From assembly GCA_965226695.1 (NCBI GenBank), contig OZ245405.1, forward strand, positions 3,410,001 to 3,474,000: 64,000 nucleotides of DNA, in the 5' to 3' direction. Each line of letters opens with the position of its first letter. Within the stretch, counting starts at the first letter, position 1. The position numbers and the translations under genes are program-made. Below are positions 23,026 to 31,681 of the stretch, piece after piece. The DNA is from CATOSD01 sp965226695 (GTDB lineage: Bacteria > Chloroflexota > Dehalococcoidia > Lucifugimonadales > CATOSD01). The notes beneath the pieces are model-generated. The model had not been told where the DNA came from. It did no database searches and worked only from the letters and a program-made list of their open reading frames with translations.

Positions 23026-23934
23026 CTACGCTTCCACCCTCAGGCTGTCGCGGTCTTTGCACGCCTCAGCCCAGGCCAGGGTGTCGAGTGCGATTGCGCG
23101 CTCGTCGGAGCTGGCATTCGGGTCGATCGCCGCGCCTGTTGCCTGCGCGACCTCGCCGGCGATGGGCGTGAAGCCCTCGTTCAGGGCACGCGCCTGGTCC
23201 GCGCGGATGCAGAGCGCGCCGCGAAAGCCCGCGCGACGGCCGTCCACGGCGGCGTGCAGTGTCTCCTCCGGTGTCGCGGCCAGTCCGCGGGACGTGGCGC
23301 GCCACCAAGCGCCAATAGGACGCACGCCGCAGGCGTTGGCGACGATTATCAGCCGCTGGTTCAGGTAGGGCAGCAGGTGCAGGTCACCCGAAGGCTCTTC
23401 CCGCAAGTCCATCGTGAGATCGGCGCGTCCCAGGCTCACCGAGCGCATCCTGGCGCTGGCGTTAATCAAATCCTCGGCGTCCCAGTTGGCGCGTCCGGTG
23501 TCGAGGCAAAGGTGAATCTCCAGCGCCTGCTCGGGTCCCCTGGGGTCGTCTGCCTCGCGTATTTCATCCAACGGAGGCGGTCTGACGACACCACGCGCCG
23601 CCTCGAATTCTCCGAGAAGCCGGTCGGCCTCTCGCACCTGCTCGGCGGTGGTCAGTCCGGGCAGCACCACGCCGTGCAGACCGCGCCACACCGACGCGGC
23701 GAAGTCCGCGTACAGCAGCTCGGGGTCGCAGCGCACGTACACCTCCGAACCGCGGGCACGCATTTCGGAGATCGCGTCCTTCACACGCGCCCTCGCCTCG
23801 TGCTTATTCGTCTCGTGCACCGTGTCCTGGAGGTCCAGCACCACCACGTCGGCGCCGCTGTCGGCCGCGGCGGCCAGGCGCGCGTCGTCGTTGGCGGGGG
23901 CGATCAGCCACGACCTTTGAACCCTGTTTCGCAT
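23026..23934 (-). CDS. CitE-like (HpcH/HpaI) lyase paralogue 3
   Basis: A 302-residue member of the same family. N-terminal RVQRSWLIAPANDDARLAAA and VVLDLQDTVHE correspond to RRS...LDLEDAV with Glu changed to Gln. The usual Glu of the xxETxxG motif reads CLDTGRAN (Glu to Asp), and the following motif is SLGRADLTMDLRE, keeping the Asp. The C-terminal block is GFRGALCIRADQARALNEGF. The conservative active-site changes, different from those in paralogues 1 and 2, suggest division of labour or an obligate complex in this operon; this is inference. Confidence 0.82.
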   Translation of the reverse strand: MRNRVQRSWLIAPANDDARLAAAADSGADVVVLDLQDTVHETNKHEARARVKDAISEMRARGSEVYVRCDPELLYADFAASVWRGLHGVVLPGLTTAEQVREADRLLGEFEAARGVVRPPPLDEIREADDPRGPEQALEIHLCLDTGRANWDAEDLINASARMRSVSLGRADLTMDLREEPSGDLHLLPYLNQRLIIVANACGVRPIGAWWRATSRGLAATPEETLHAAVDGRRAGFRGALCIRADQARALNEGFTPIAGEVAQATGAAIDPNASSDERAIALDTLAWAEACKDRDSLRVEA

Positions 23935-23965
23935 AGCCTGCCCTCCGTTCTAGGTTAGCCCGCCC

Positions 23966-25153
23966 TCAGGCGAGCCTCGAAATCTGTTCTTCGGTGAGTC
24001 CCACTTCGCCGCCGAGCACTTCAGAGTTGTGCTCCCCCAAACACGGCGCAGGGCGGCCGTCCGCCATCGGGTTGCGGCCGTCAATCAGAAAGCCTGGGCC
24101 GGGGTAACGCAGGGCGCCGGCAAGCGGATGGTCGATGCCGACGAAGGTGCCGCGCTCGACCAGGTGAGGGCACTCGGCGACCTCTTCGGGGCTCTGCACC
24201 ACGCCCACGACCAGGCGGCGGTCCATGGCCTGCGTCATGAACTCATGGGCGTTGCGATGGCGCAAATTGGATTGCACAATCTCGAGCAGATCGGCGGCGT
24301 GCTCCGCCCTGCCGCGCGGTGTGGCGAACCTGGGATCGAGCAGGCGCGGCTCGTCCAGGAAGTCGGCCCACGTCTGCATAGGGTTGCCGCCGGTGCCAGC
24401 GGTGGTGAGCGTAACGTCACTGTCCGACGTGGGCAAGTGCATGCCGTCCATCACGTTGCCCTCGCCGAATCCACGGCCCGCGATCGCGCCGGTGTAGCTG
24501 TACTGGTGGATGAAGGCGGGAGGCGTGCTCACCACCGCCTCCATGATGGACACGTCGATGTGCTGGCCTTTGCCGGTTGCCTCGCGCCGGAGTATCGCGC
24601 CCATCACGGCTATGGCGGCGTTGCGCGCCGCGGCCACGTACGTCTGCTCCAGGGCGGTGCCCATTGGCGCGCGGTCCGATTCCCCGGTGGTGTACAGAAA
24701 GCCGCCTACCGCCTGAGCCACGAGGTCCCCGCCCTTATAGGCGCTGTAGGGGCCGGTCTGGCCGAAGGGGGTTATGGACACGACGACAATCGCCGGGTTG
24801 AGGGACCACAGGGTCTCGTAGCCCAGGCCTAGCTCGTCGAGAGCGCCCGGTGCGAAGTCCTCCACTACGATGTCACGCCCGGCGATAAGGCTGATCAGCG
24901 CCTCCCTGCCGTCGTCAGAGCCGGCGTCCAGAGTCACGCCGCGCTTGTTGGTGTTGTAGGCCAGAAACTGGGAGCTCTGGCCGTCGCCGGACGCGCACTC
25001 CAGGAAAGGCGGTCCGCGCCTCGCCGGGTCGCCTGCGGGCGGCTCCACCTTCACCACGTCCGCGCCCTGGTCCGCCAGCAGCTTTGCGCAGTAGGCGCCA
25101 GCTGGCGTGGCGCTCAACTCCACCACGCGAATGTCGTTCAGGATGCCTGTCAA
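23966..25153 (-). CDS. CaiB/BaiF (type III) CoA-transferase 1
   Basis: A 395-residue type III CoA-transferase: ILNDIRVVELSATPAGAYCAKLLADQGADVVKVEPP at the start (read as RVVELSATPAGAYC then ADVVKVEPP), NKRGVTLD, DIVVEDFAPGALDELGLGY, and VSITPFGQTGPYSAYKGGDLVAQA. These enzymes move CoA between carboxylic acids through an acyl-Asp intermediate. In the region where that Asp is expected the sequence reads PMGTALEQTYVAAARN; an Asp is not obvious there, so this subunit may be non-catalytic or act with its neighbour. It is encoded 56 bases after the second CaiB gene. Confidence 0.85.
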   Translation of the reverse strand: MTGILNDIRVVELSATPAGAYCAKLLADQGADVVKVEPPAGDPARRGPPFLECASGDGQSSQFLAYNTNKRGVTLDAGSDDGREALISLIAGRDIVVEDFAPGALDELGLGYETLWSLNPAIVVVSITPFGQTGPYSAYKGGDLVAQAVGGFLYTTGESDRAPMGTALEQTYVAAARNAAIAVMGAILRREATGKGQHIDVSIMEAVVSTPPAFIHQYSYTGAIAGRGFGEGNVMDGMHLPTSDSDVTLTTAGTGGNPMQTWADFLDEPRLLDPRFATPRGRAEHAADLLEIVQSNLRHRNAHEFMTQAMDRRLVVGVVQSPEEVAECPHLVERGTFVGIDHPLAGALRYPGPGFLIDGRNPMADGRPAPCLGEHNSEVLGGEVGLTEEQISRLA

Positions 25154-25209
25154 GTGTCGTTACTCTCCCTATCGGGTCTTGCCGCCAGCGGGCGGTTCGC
25201 GAACCGCCC

Positions 25210-26556
25210 CTACGTTTGCGGGGCGGCCATCGCCTCCGCCGCCCGCTGCCTGTAATCGGGGGCGTAGTGCCGCGACGCCGCGCCATCGCGGGGCGGGTCG
25301 GTGGGCGGCCTGTCGAGCACCCTTGGCCGCGTGGACAGTACACCCTCGTCGACCAGGCGCTGGATCTCCTCGTCGGTGTGCCCGCCCATATCGCGCAACA
25401 CACTCATGTTGTGCTGGCCGAGCGAGGACGCGAGGTCCAGTGAGAGCGGTATGTCGGGCGCTCGGAAGGGGCGGCCGGCGAACACTCTCGGCCCGACCTG
25501 CGGGGAGTTCGGGTTGTCGAAGACCTCGAAGTAGCCGCGCCGCCACAGGTGTTCGTCGGACACCAGGTCCTTGGCGGTGTTAACAGGGCCGGCGGGCACG
25601 CCATTGGACTGGAGCAGGTGGAATAGCTCTTGGCAGTCGTGCTCCGCGGTCCACTGGGCGATGTGCGAGTCCAGCGATTGTCGCTTGGCGTGGCGGGCCT
25701 CCGCGGTGTCGAACGACGCGTCGCCGGCCCAGTCCGGCTCGCCCATCGCGCGGCGCAATGAGCGCCACTCGTCGTCGTCGGAAACTGCGATGGCTATCCA
25801 GCGGTCGTCCCCGCGGCAAGGGTAGACATTGTGGGGCGCCTTCCACAGGTGGGACGGCCCGAGCCGGGGGCGGGACACGCCGCGTTGCGCCTCGAGAATT
25901 GCGGGCGCGACGCAGGAGACGCCCGTCTCGTACATGCTCAGGTCGATCCGCGCGCCCTGGCCGGTCTTGCGCTTGCGGTAGAGCGCCAGCAGCAGCGCGT
26001 ATGCCACGTTGAGGCCACCGGTATGGTCCATATAGTTGGCGCTAGCGCGCAGCGAAGGCCCACCCTCGTAACCGGTCAGGTACGACAGGCCGCACGCGGC
26101 GTCGACGGTGCGGGCGCGCGCGCCGTAGGCCCGCCACGGCCCGGTGTGGCCGTAGGCGGTGCAACTTAGCGTGATGATGTCGGGCTTCACGGCGGCCAGC
26201 GAGTCGTGGTCCAGACCGTAGCGCTTTGTGGTGCCTGGGCGAAAGTTGTCCGTCACAACGTCGGCGTTCTCGACGAGCCTCAGGAAGGTCTCCCTGCCCA
26301 GCGGATGCGCGACCTGCAGACAGATGCTCTGCTTGTTGCGCGCCCAGTAGGCGAAGGTGCCGCACTCGTTCCACCACTCCTCACCTGGCGTGCCCTCCGG
26401 GAAGGGGCCGGAGCGGCGGTCGTTCATGTGCTCCGCGCTCTCGACGCGCACGACCCTCGCGCCGAAATCGGCGAGGAACGCGGTGCCCCACGGCAGCACG
26501 TGCACCTGCTCGAGCGAGAGCACGCGAACGCCTTCGAGTGGCTTGGGGTTGGTCAT
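25210..26556 (-). CDS. CaiB/BaiF (type III) CoA-transferase 2
   Basis: A 448-residue type III CoA-transferase, probably the first gene of a five-gene operon. It starts PLEGVRVLSLEQVHVLPWGTAFLADFGARVVRVE (RVLSLEQV then ARVVRVES), with NKQSICLQV, DVVTDNFRPGTTKRYGLDH and LSCTAYGHTGPWRAYGARA. The expected acyl-carrying Asp is present in ANYMDHTGGLNVAYALL. The C-terminal 40 residues form a charged, proline-rich extension. Together with CaiB 1 and the three CitE-like lyases it suggests activation of a dicarboxylate to its CoA ester followed by lyase cleavage, formally similar to the SmtAB/Mcl step of Chloroflexus. The actual substrate is unknown. Confidence 0.87.
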   Translation of the reverse strand: MTNPKPLEGVRVLSLEQVHVLPWGTAFLADFGARVVRVESAEHMNDRRSGPFPEGTPGEEWWNECGTFAYWARNKQSICLQVAHPLGRETFLRLVENADVVTDNFRPGTTKRYGLDHDSLAAVKPDIITLSCTAYGHTGPWRAYGARARTVDAACGLSYLTGYEGGPSLRASANYMDHTGGLNVAYALLLALYRKRKTGQGARIDLSMYETGVSCVAPAILEAQRGVSRPRLGPSHLWKAPHNVYPCRGDDRWIAIAVSDDDEWRSLRRAMGEPDWAGDASFDTAEARHAKRQSLDSHIAQWTAEHDCQELFHLLQSNGVPAGPVNTAKDLVSDEHLWRRGYFEVFDNPNSPQVGPRVFAGRPFRAPDIPLSLDLASSLGQHNMSVLRDMGGHTDEEIQRLVDEGVLSTRPRVLDRPPTDPPRDGAASRHYAPDYRQRAAEAMAAPQT

Positions 26557-26616
26557 GCGGCGCCTCCTTGCGCGGGCTGGTCTACGACAGGGCGGAAAAC
26601 CTGGTGTGGGCCGCGC

Positions 26617-26979
26617 TCAGCCGTTGTACAGCGTCCCTTCAAGCACGCCCAGCAGTTCCCCCACCTGACCCAAGCCTCGCTCGACGTCTTCTTGGACTAG
26701 CCAGCCTTCGTAGAAGTTGGCATGCAGGCCGTTTGCAATATGAAACAGGTCCATGATTCTGGGCTGTCCCGATTCGGCGACGATTCTACGCACCACGCTA
26801 AACAGGTCGCCGTGACGTTCGTGCCGCCAGCCGCGCTGCTCGGCGATTGCCTTGACCGTGTGGGCGGCCGCGCCCCAGCCCTTTTCAGACGCCTGCAGCA
26901 CGTCACCGGCGCCAAGCTCCCTCCCGGCCTGTTCGAGCATGCGCCTGCTAGTCTCAATGTGAAAGTCGACCGTTGCCAA
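26617..26979 (-). CDS. HEPN-like / PaREP1-type small helical protein
   Basis: About 120 residues with TTG start at 26979; the longer upstream frame is low-complexity and unsupported. The visible pattern is SRRMLEQAGRELGAGDVLQASEKGW, written here as RRMLEQAGREL and DVLQASEKGW, then AAAHTVKAIAEQRGWRHERHGD and LFHIANGLHANFYEG. This resembles PaREP1/HEPN helical bundles, which have an N-terminal helix pair and a small Arg/His motif. HEPN proteins are often RNases paired with a nucleotidyltransferase; no such partner is seen. HigBA lies directly upstream on the same strand, so this may be part of a toxin-antitoxin cluster. Confidence 0.55.
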   Translation of the reverse strand: MATVDFHIETSRRMLEQAGRELGAGDVLQASEKGWGAAAHTVKAIAEQRGWRHERHGDLFSVVRRIVAESGQPRIMDLFHIANGLHANFYEGWLVQEDVERGLGQVGELLGVLEGTLYNG

Positions 26980-27101
26980 TGTATGCTTCTTGCGAGTTGT
27001 CCAGGTTGCCTGATTGCACCGCCTAGTATGAAGCCAGCGGACGCCGCTCGCAAGCGGGTGCGGAGCAGGCTCGGGAGCCGCCCGAAGCTGCGTCGCCGCC
27101 A

Positions 27102-28205
27102 TCAGTCGTCTGATTTTGTTACCCAATCGTATCTCGACTTGAGGTCTGTGAGACGACTGTAGGGGATGACACGTTCCTTCTGAAGTCTACCTACCACCAT
27201 GAAGGAGTCTATGCCAACGGAACGCGCAAACTCCTCGACGGAACGCCGTGAGAAATCGCACCCGTCTAGGAAACTGGTCCAGTCCTGTGGCGCAATGAGG
27301 AAGTCCCTCGCAAAACGGTTTGCCTCCGCCTCGATCTCCGCCATATCCGGGGCGTCGCCCAGGCCGTCGACCACGATCTTTCGTTGCCTTCGATGCTTGA
27401 GCAGGTGGCACGCCTCGTGAAAAAAGGTGAACCAGAATATGTCGGCCCACTTGTTCCTTATGCTCATCTGGATCAATGCCCTTCGACCGGATAGCCAACG
27501 GGTAGCGCCGTTGGCCCCGCTCTTGGGAAGTTCCTGTACCATGCAGAACGCTACCCCCGCCTGTGCGCAGAGTTCCGACATCTCGGGTATGAACTCACTG
27601 GGGTCTTTAGAGGTCATACCCCTGATTTGTACAAGGGCCTCGGTGAAGGCTTCCTCGTCGTAGTCGGCCGTAGGCACCTCTTGGGCGTCAAGCTCTCCCT
27701 TCCTAAGCCACACCGCCAGTGCTCCAAGAGAGACCTTGCGTTGAGCGGCCTCGGTAATTCGGAAGCTCACGGCCTTGTGAAAGGCCTGTGGCTCCGCAAC
27801 CGCCACGCCCAGAAAGCTCATAAGCGCCTTGAGCCTGCTCGTCCTATCCTTTCCGGCCTTTATCCATCCCCTCTCGAGCATCTCCCTCATGGGGTACTCA
27901 CCAAGCCACCGCACGTTATCCGCCAACACTTTCTCTTCCTGTTGCCGCGCCAGCGTCATGCGGTAGTTGGCTTCAAGGTTGGTCCAGTAATGCGCTTCGA
28001 TACCAAGCACCCTCCCCAACCCTATGGCGGTTTCCGGGGTGATGGCCTTCTTTGCCCTTATGATTTCGTTGATAGCCTGCGCGGGTCTGCCGAGTCTCGC
28101 CGCAAGCTCCTTCTGAGTCATCCCACGAGCTTCCAGTTCTTCCTCGAGGATCTCGCCGGGAGGAATCGGAAGGTCTGAGTACACGCGCGTGCCGCTAGTC
28201 GTCAT
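27102..28205 (-). CDS. higA: HigA-type antitoxin fused to an ImmA/IrrE metallopeptidase domain
   Basis: A 367-residue fusion. Residues 10-80 are an XRE/HigA helix-turn-helix (PPGEILEEELEARGMTQKELAARLGRP, here as GEILEEELEARG and TQKELAARLG, then INEIIRAKKAITPETAIGLGR). The C-terminal part carries the zinc motif FHEACHLL followed by EIEAEANRFARDFLIAP, as in ImmA/IrrE peptidases. Such fused antitoxins neutralise a HigB/RelE-like toxin and autorepress the operon, and the peptidase part may link release to a signal (family knowledge). The gene overlaps the upstream toxin gene by 11 bases, indicating coupled translation. Confidence 0.88.
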   Translation of the reverse strand: MTTSGTRVYSDLPIPPGEILEEELEARGMTQKELAARLGRPAQAINEIIRAKKAITPETAIGLGRVLGIEAHYWTNLEANYRMTLARQQEEKVLADNVRWLGEYPMREMLERGWIKAGKDRTSRLKALMSFLGVAVAEPQAFHKAVSFRITEAAQRKVSLGALAVWLRKGELDAQEVPTADYDEEAFTEALVQIRGMTSKDPSEFIPEMSELCAQAGVAFCMVQELPKSGANGATRWLSGRRALIQMSIRNKWADIFWFTFFHEACHLLKHRRQRKIVVDGLGDAPDMAEIEAEANRFARDFLIAPQDWTSFLDGCDFSRRSVEEFARSVGIDSFMVVGRLQKERVIPYSRLTDLKSRYDWVTKSDD

Positions 28206-28494
28206 AATGGTTGCTCACCTCCTTCACCACGACATTCTCTTCCGAGTCACCCATGGTCACTATGAGCCGCCACCTACCTGTCAGACTTATCGAAAGTTCC
28301 CCACTTCTTGCCCCCTTCAGCGTATGCAGCCGCATTGACTGAACTTTGTAGGCCTCGTGAAAGTTCTTGATCGCATAGAGCTGGGTTACTCGGGTTATGT
28401 ACTTTAGTCCAACAGTGTCGCCCCACCGCCGAATGGCCCTTGTCGACTCCTCAAGATTTCGCCGAAGCTGCGTAGTTCTGAAGGTTACTTCCAC
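28195..28494 (-). CDS. higB: HigB/RelE-family toxin
   Basis: A 99-residue RelE-superfamily protein: RRNLEESTRAIRRWGDTVGLKYITRV, read here as AIRRWGDTVGLKYI, then YKVQSMRLHTLKGARSGELSIS and a C-terminal GRWRLIVTM and VVVKEVSNHYD. The basic residues in RLHTLKG and the ending EVSNHYD match HigB-type mRNA interferases that cleave mRNA on the ribosome. Toxin first, antitoxin second is the higBA order. The gene lacks close upstream neighbours on its strand; the 188-bp gap to the next gene is expected to hold divergent promoters. Confidence 0.85.
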   Translation of the reverse strand: MEVTFRTTQLRRNLEESTRAIRRWGDTVGLKYITRVTQLYAIKNFHEAYKVQSMRLHTLKGARSGELSISLTGRWRLIVTMGDSEENVVVKEVSNHYDD

Positions 28495-28637
28495 TAATCA
28501 CCCTATAGGTGAATACACAAGTGGAGGTGGGGAATTGTCAACAATTGTACACGCGGCTCTTGCATGCCTGAGGCGGCCGCAACGTCTAATCGCGCCGCGC
28601 GCTACGACGGCTGCGGGCGGGCGGGCGGCAAGAGTGC

Positions 28638-28643
28638 TATAAT
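28638..28643 (+). promoter_or_regulatory. -10 box upstream of the class III aminotransferase gene
   Basis: TATAAT lies 40 bases before the ATG at 28683, with an AAGGAG ribosome-binding site in between. The -35 region is G-rich and unclear. Confidence 0.45.
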
Positions 28644-28682
28644 CGCGCCCGCGGGCACCAAGCTACACCACAAGGAGACGCC

Positions 28683-29975
28683 ATGGCCAGCATGATCGAA
28701 GAACGCTATCTGCAACTGCACCCGAAGTCGTCCCTCATGTCCGATAAGTCCGTTGAGCTGTTCCCGGACGGTGTTACGCACGACGGACGCAAGTTCAGTC
28801 CATTCCGCGTCTACATGGACCACGGGCTTGGCCCCAGAAAGTGGGACATCGACGGCAACGAGTACATCGACTACCGCACCGGCCATGGCGCGATGATCCT
28901 GGGGCAGGCGCATCCCGCCATCGTCAAAGCCGTCTCCGAGCAGGTCGCCAAGGGCACGCACCTCAGCGCCTCGACCGAGATGGAAGTGAAGTGGGGAACG
29001 CTGGTCAAGGAACTCGTGCCTTCCGCCGAACGGCTGCGTTTCGTCAGCTCCGGCACCGAGGCGATGATGATGACCTTCCGCATGGCGCGCAGCCATTCGG
29101 GCAAGAGCAAAATCGTCAAGTTCGAAGGCGCTTTCCACGGATGGGCCGATGGGCCGTTCGTGGGAGCGGCCAACGACAGCCCGGAGGGCGGAATTCCACC
29201 CCAGGTGCGCGAGACGATGATCGTGCTGCCCTACGACATAGCGGCCGTGGAGCGCACGCTGGACGAGAACGACGACGTCGCGGCGGTGGTGTTCCAGGGA
29301 AACCAGGTCATTCACCCGTCCTTCCTCGAGCAGCTCAGAGAGGTCACACGCCAGAAGGGTGTCATCCTGATTTTCGACGAGGTCGTTAGCGGCTTCCGGT
29401 TCTCTCGCGGCGGGTGCCAGGGACTCTACAACGTTATTCCCGACCTCACGGGCATGGCCAAGATACTGGCCGGCGGGCTTCCCGGCGGCTGCGTTGCCGG
29501 GCGCGCCGACATAGTGAACACGGTAGGCCCGGGCCGAATCGCACACCCCGGCACGTTCAACGCCAACCCGCTATCCGCGGCGGCGGGCGCGGCAGCGCTG
29601 GACCTGTTGGCCAACGAGCCGATCAACGCGATGGCGGACGAGAGGGCGCAGCAGCTCAAGAACGGCCTGAACGAGATCCTCACCAAGATGGAGATTCCGG
29701 GCTGCGCATACGGCGTGTCGTCGATAGTGCACATGAGGCTGGGCGTTCCGCACGAGTGCGACAAGGTGTACTGCGAGGCGGGCGAGCAGGCGATGATGAC
29801 GGCCGCGGGCAACGACGCGACTCATCTGCTCAACCAGGCCACCATAAACGAGGGCATCTGGGGGAACCCGACCAGCTTCATCCTGTCCGCCACGCACACC
29901 GACGCCGACGTCGACCTCACGCTGGAGAAGTACGAGACCGCCCTGGGCCAGGTGCGCGCCGAGGGCAAGATCTAG
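28683..29975 (+). CDS. Class III PLP aminotransferase (glutamate-1-semialdehyde aminomutase-like)
   Basis: A 430-residue fold-type I PLP enzyme. It shows PFRVYMDHGLGPRKWDIDGNEYIDY (as GPRKWDIDGNEYIDY), the FVSSGTEAMMMTFRMAR cofactor loop, FEGAFHGW, IFDEVVSGFRFSRGG with the PLP Asp, and the lysine motif GMAKILAGGLPGG. This is the glutamate-1-semialdehyde 2,1-aminomutase branch. No haem genes are nearby, and catabolic homologues of this branch are common in related genomes, so a true HemL role is uncertain. Start ATG has AAGGAG seven bases upstream. The gene is monocistronic with its own -10 box. Confidence 0.88.
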   Translation: MASMIEERYLQLHPKSSLMSDKSVELFPDGVTHDGRKFSPFRVYMDHGLGPRKWDIDGNEYIDYRTGHGAMILGQAHPAIVKAVSEQVAKGTHLSASTEMEVKWGTLVKELVPSAERLRFVSSGTEAMMMTFRMARSHSGKSKIVKFEGAFHGWADGPFVGAANDSPEGGIPPQVRETMIVLPYDIAAVERTLDENDDVAAVVFQGNQVIHPSFLEQLREVTRQKGVILIFDEVVSGFRFSRGGCQGLYNVIPDLTGMAKILAGGLPGGCVAGRADIVNTVGPGRIAHPGTFNANPLSAAAGAAALDLLANEPINAMADERAQQLKNGLNEILTKMEIPGCAYGVSSIVHMRLGVPHECDKVYCEAGEQAMMTAAGNDATHLLNQATINEGIWGNPTSFILSATHTDADVDLTLEKYETALGQVRAEGKI

Positions 29976-30075
29976 CGGGTCGAGCCGCCTCCCTCGGTGA
30001 CTCGCGGGCGCTCAGCTCTCCCTTGAAGGGCCGATAGGGTGGGTGCCGAGAAAGTCCATCGTTGGGTCTCGTCCT

Positions 30076-30113
30076 TCACCCCCATCCTAACCTTCCCCCA
30101 TCAAGGGGGAAGG
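30076..30113 (+). repeat. Type R1 palindromic repeat
   Basis: TCACCCCCATCCTAACC followed by TTCCCCCATCAAGGGGGAAGG, an intact copy of the dispersed palindrome in the gap between the aminotransferase and the IS4-family element. Confidence 0.8.
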
Positions 30114-30148
30114 TACTGTTTGTCGCGCGTCCAGTGGGCGGGTTTGAA

Positions 30149-31593
30149 CCAATCGTTCCAACTAATTGGTGGAATGGCGTGCCACACCTTGGGAGATTGG
30201 CCCGCATAGTAGTAGTGTCATGGTACTACATTGCGGGAGGAACGGTTGGGTATGGCAAGCAGCACCAGCGGCGACGCGGACATCGTCGGCAGCATCGAGT
30301 ATTTCCTTCGGGATTGTCTGATGGGTATGAAGCTGAGCCACGAGTACAAGGGCCCCGGCAGGCCGCGCATTCTGCCTGCTATGGCGCTGTGGGCGGGGCT
30401 GTTGGTCTGTGTGGTGAGAGGTTTCAACAGCCAGTTGGCTGTGTGGCGTCTCATCTCAGAGCGCAGGCTGTGGTTCTTTCCTAGATTCGAGGTCACCGAC
30501 CAGGCGGTCTACAAGCGGCTGCATAGCGCGGGAACCGAGCCGTTCGAGAGGATATTCGAGCACATCACCGGGGTGTTGTATAGCAGGCTGGGCAATGTTG
30601 GGTGTGCGGACCTGGCGCCGTTCGCCAATGAGGTGGTGTGCATGGACGAGAGCACACTGGACAAGGTGGCGAGAACGGTTCCTACTCTGAGGAAAGTTCC
30701 CGATGGCAACAGCCGTCTTTTGCCCGGCAAGTTGGCGGGGGTGTTCGACGTGAGACGCCAACTGTGGCGAAAGGTGAGCTTTCACGCCAACCCCCGCCAG
30801 AACGAGAAGGTGTCGGCGCGGGAGTTGGCGGCGGAGTTGCCGCAGGGAAGCCTGGTGTTGGCGGACCTGGGATGTTTCGGTTTCGCCTGGTTCGACTGGC
30901 TCACCGACAGGAAGATGTACTGGCTGAGCAGACTGAGAGCGAAGACCAGCTACAAGGAGATACACGTCTACTATCAGCGGGGCGAGATATTCGACGGCAT
31001 CGTGTGGCTGGGGGCGCACCGCTCGGACAGGGCCAAGCACGCGGTTCGGCTGGTGACGTTCAGACAGGGCCGGACGATGCGCCGCTACATAACCAACGTC
31101 CTTGAGCCGGGGACGTTGTCTATCGAGACTATGGCCCGTTTGTACGCCCGCAGATGGGACATCGAGATGGCCTTCAAGCTGGCCAAACAGCATCTGAAGC
31201 TGAGGCTTCTGTGGTCTGCCAAGCGGGTGGTGATTCACCAGCAGATATGGGCGACACTGATCATCTCCCAGGTGTTGCAGTCGCTGAGAATGGAGATAGC
31301 GCACAAGGCGGAGGTAGACCCTTTCGACGTGTCTGTCGGCCTATTGGTGGAGTATGCACCCCAGTACGCCTATGAAGGCAGGGATCCTGTGAAGGTCTTC
31401 GTCGAGCGTGGGCGTCACCTGGGCTTCATACGGCCATCCCGGAGAACGCGTGTCCAAGCACCTAAGATACCCCGCAAGGATGTAACACCCGCACCACCCG
31501 GACTGGCGATCACCCGCACCCCTCGCCACGCCGGACGCAACTGCTCTCCGCGACCCAAAATCGCCGTGGAAAAGAATTAGTTGGAACGATTGG
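30149..31593 (+). mobile_element. IS4-family insertion sequence
   Basis: Perfect 19-bp inverted repeats CCAATCGTTCCAACTAATT bound a 1,445-bp element. GTTTGAA is duplicated on both sides (30142-30148, 31594-31600). Joining the flanks recreates a GGCGGGTTTGAACCCGCC repeat found elsewhere in the window (for example 47365-47390), so the IS landed in a dispersed repeat and left it otherwise intact. The element looks complete and possibly active. Confidence 0.92.
30252..31580 (+). CDS. IS4-family DDE transposase
   Basis: A 442-residue transposase from ATG 30252; a TTG at 30231 would add seven residues. Catalytic Asp 1 is in VVCMDESTLDKVA, Asp 2 in GSLVLADLGCFGFAWFDWL, and Glu in the YARRWDIEMAFKLAK (YREK-like) motif of the IS4 family. 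It is full-length with no stop or shift, and its stop codon lies in the right inverted repeat. The C-terminal tail is basic and proline-rich. It catalyses cut-and-paste transposition of the surrounding element. Confidence 0.92.
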   Translation: MASSTSGDADIVGSIEYFLRDCLMGMKLSHEYKGPGRPRILPAMALWAGLLVCVVRGFNSQLAVWRLISERRLWFFPRFEVTDQAVYKRLHSAGTEPFERIFEHITGVLYSRLGNVGCADLAPFANEVVCMDESTLDKVARTVPTLRKVPDGNSRLLPGKLAGVFDVRRQLWRKVSFHANPRQNEKVSARELAAELPQGSLVLADLGCFGFAWFDWLTDRKMYWLSRLRAKTSYKEIHVYYQRGEIFDGIVWLGAHRSDRAKHAVRLVTFRQGRTMRRYITNVLEPGTLSIETMARLYARRWDIEMAFKLAKQHLKLRLLWSAKRVVIHQQIWATLIISQVLQSLRMEIAHKAEVDPFDVSVGLLVEYAPQYAYEGRDPVKVFVERGRHLGFIRPSRRTRVQAPKIPRKDVTPAPPGLAITRTPRHAGRNCSPRPKIAVEKN

Positions 31594-31681
31594 GTTTGAA
31601 CCCGCCCCTACGGGTGAGAAGAGGCCGTCGGCGTTGTATCCCCTCCCGACGGGGGCCTGAGATGGCATAGGCGCTGGCGCG

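Noticed and set aside
28683..29975. Naming the class III aminotransferase hemL
   Set aside because: The motifs fit the branch, but catabolic homologues are common and no tetrapyrrole genes are adjacent.
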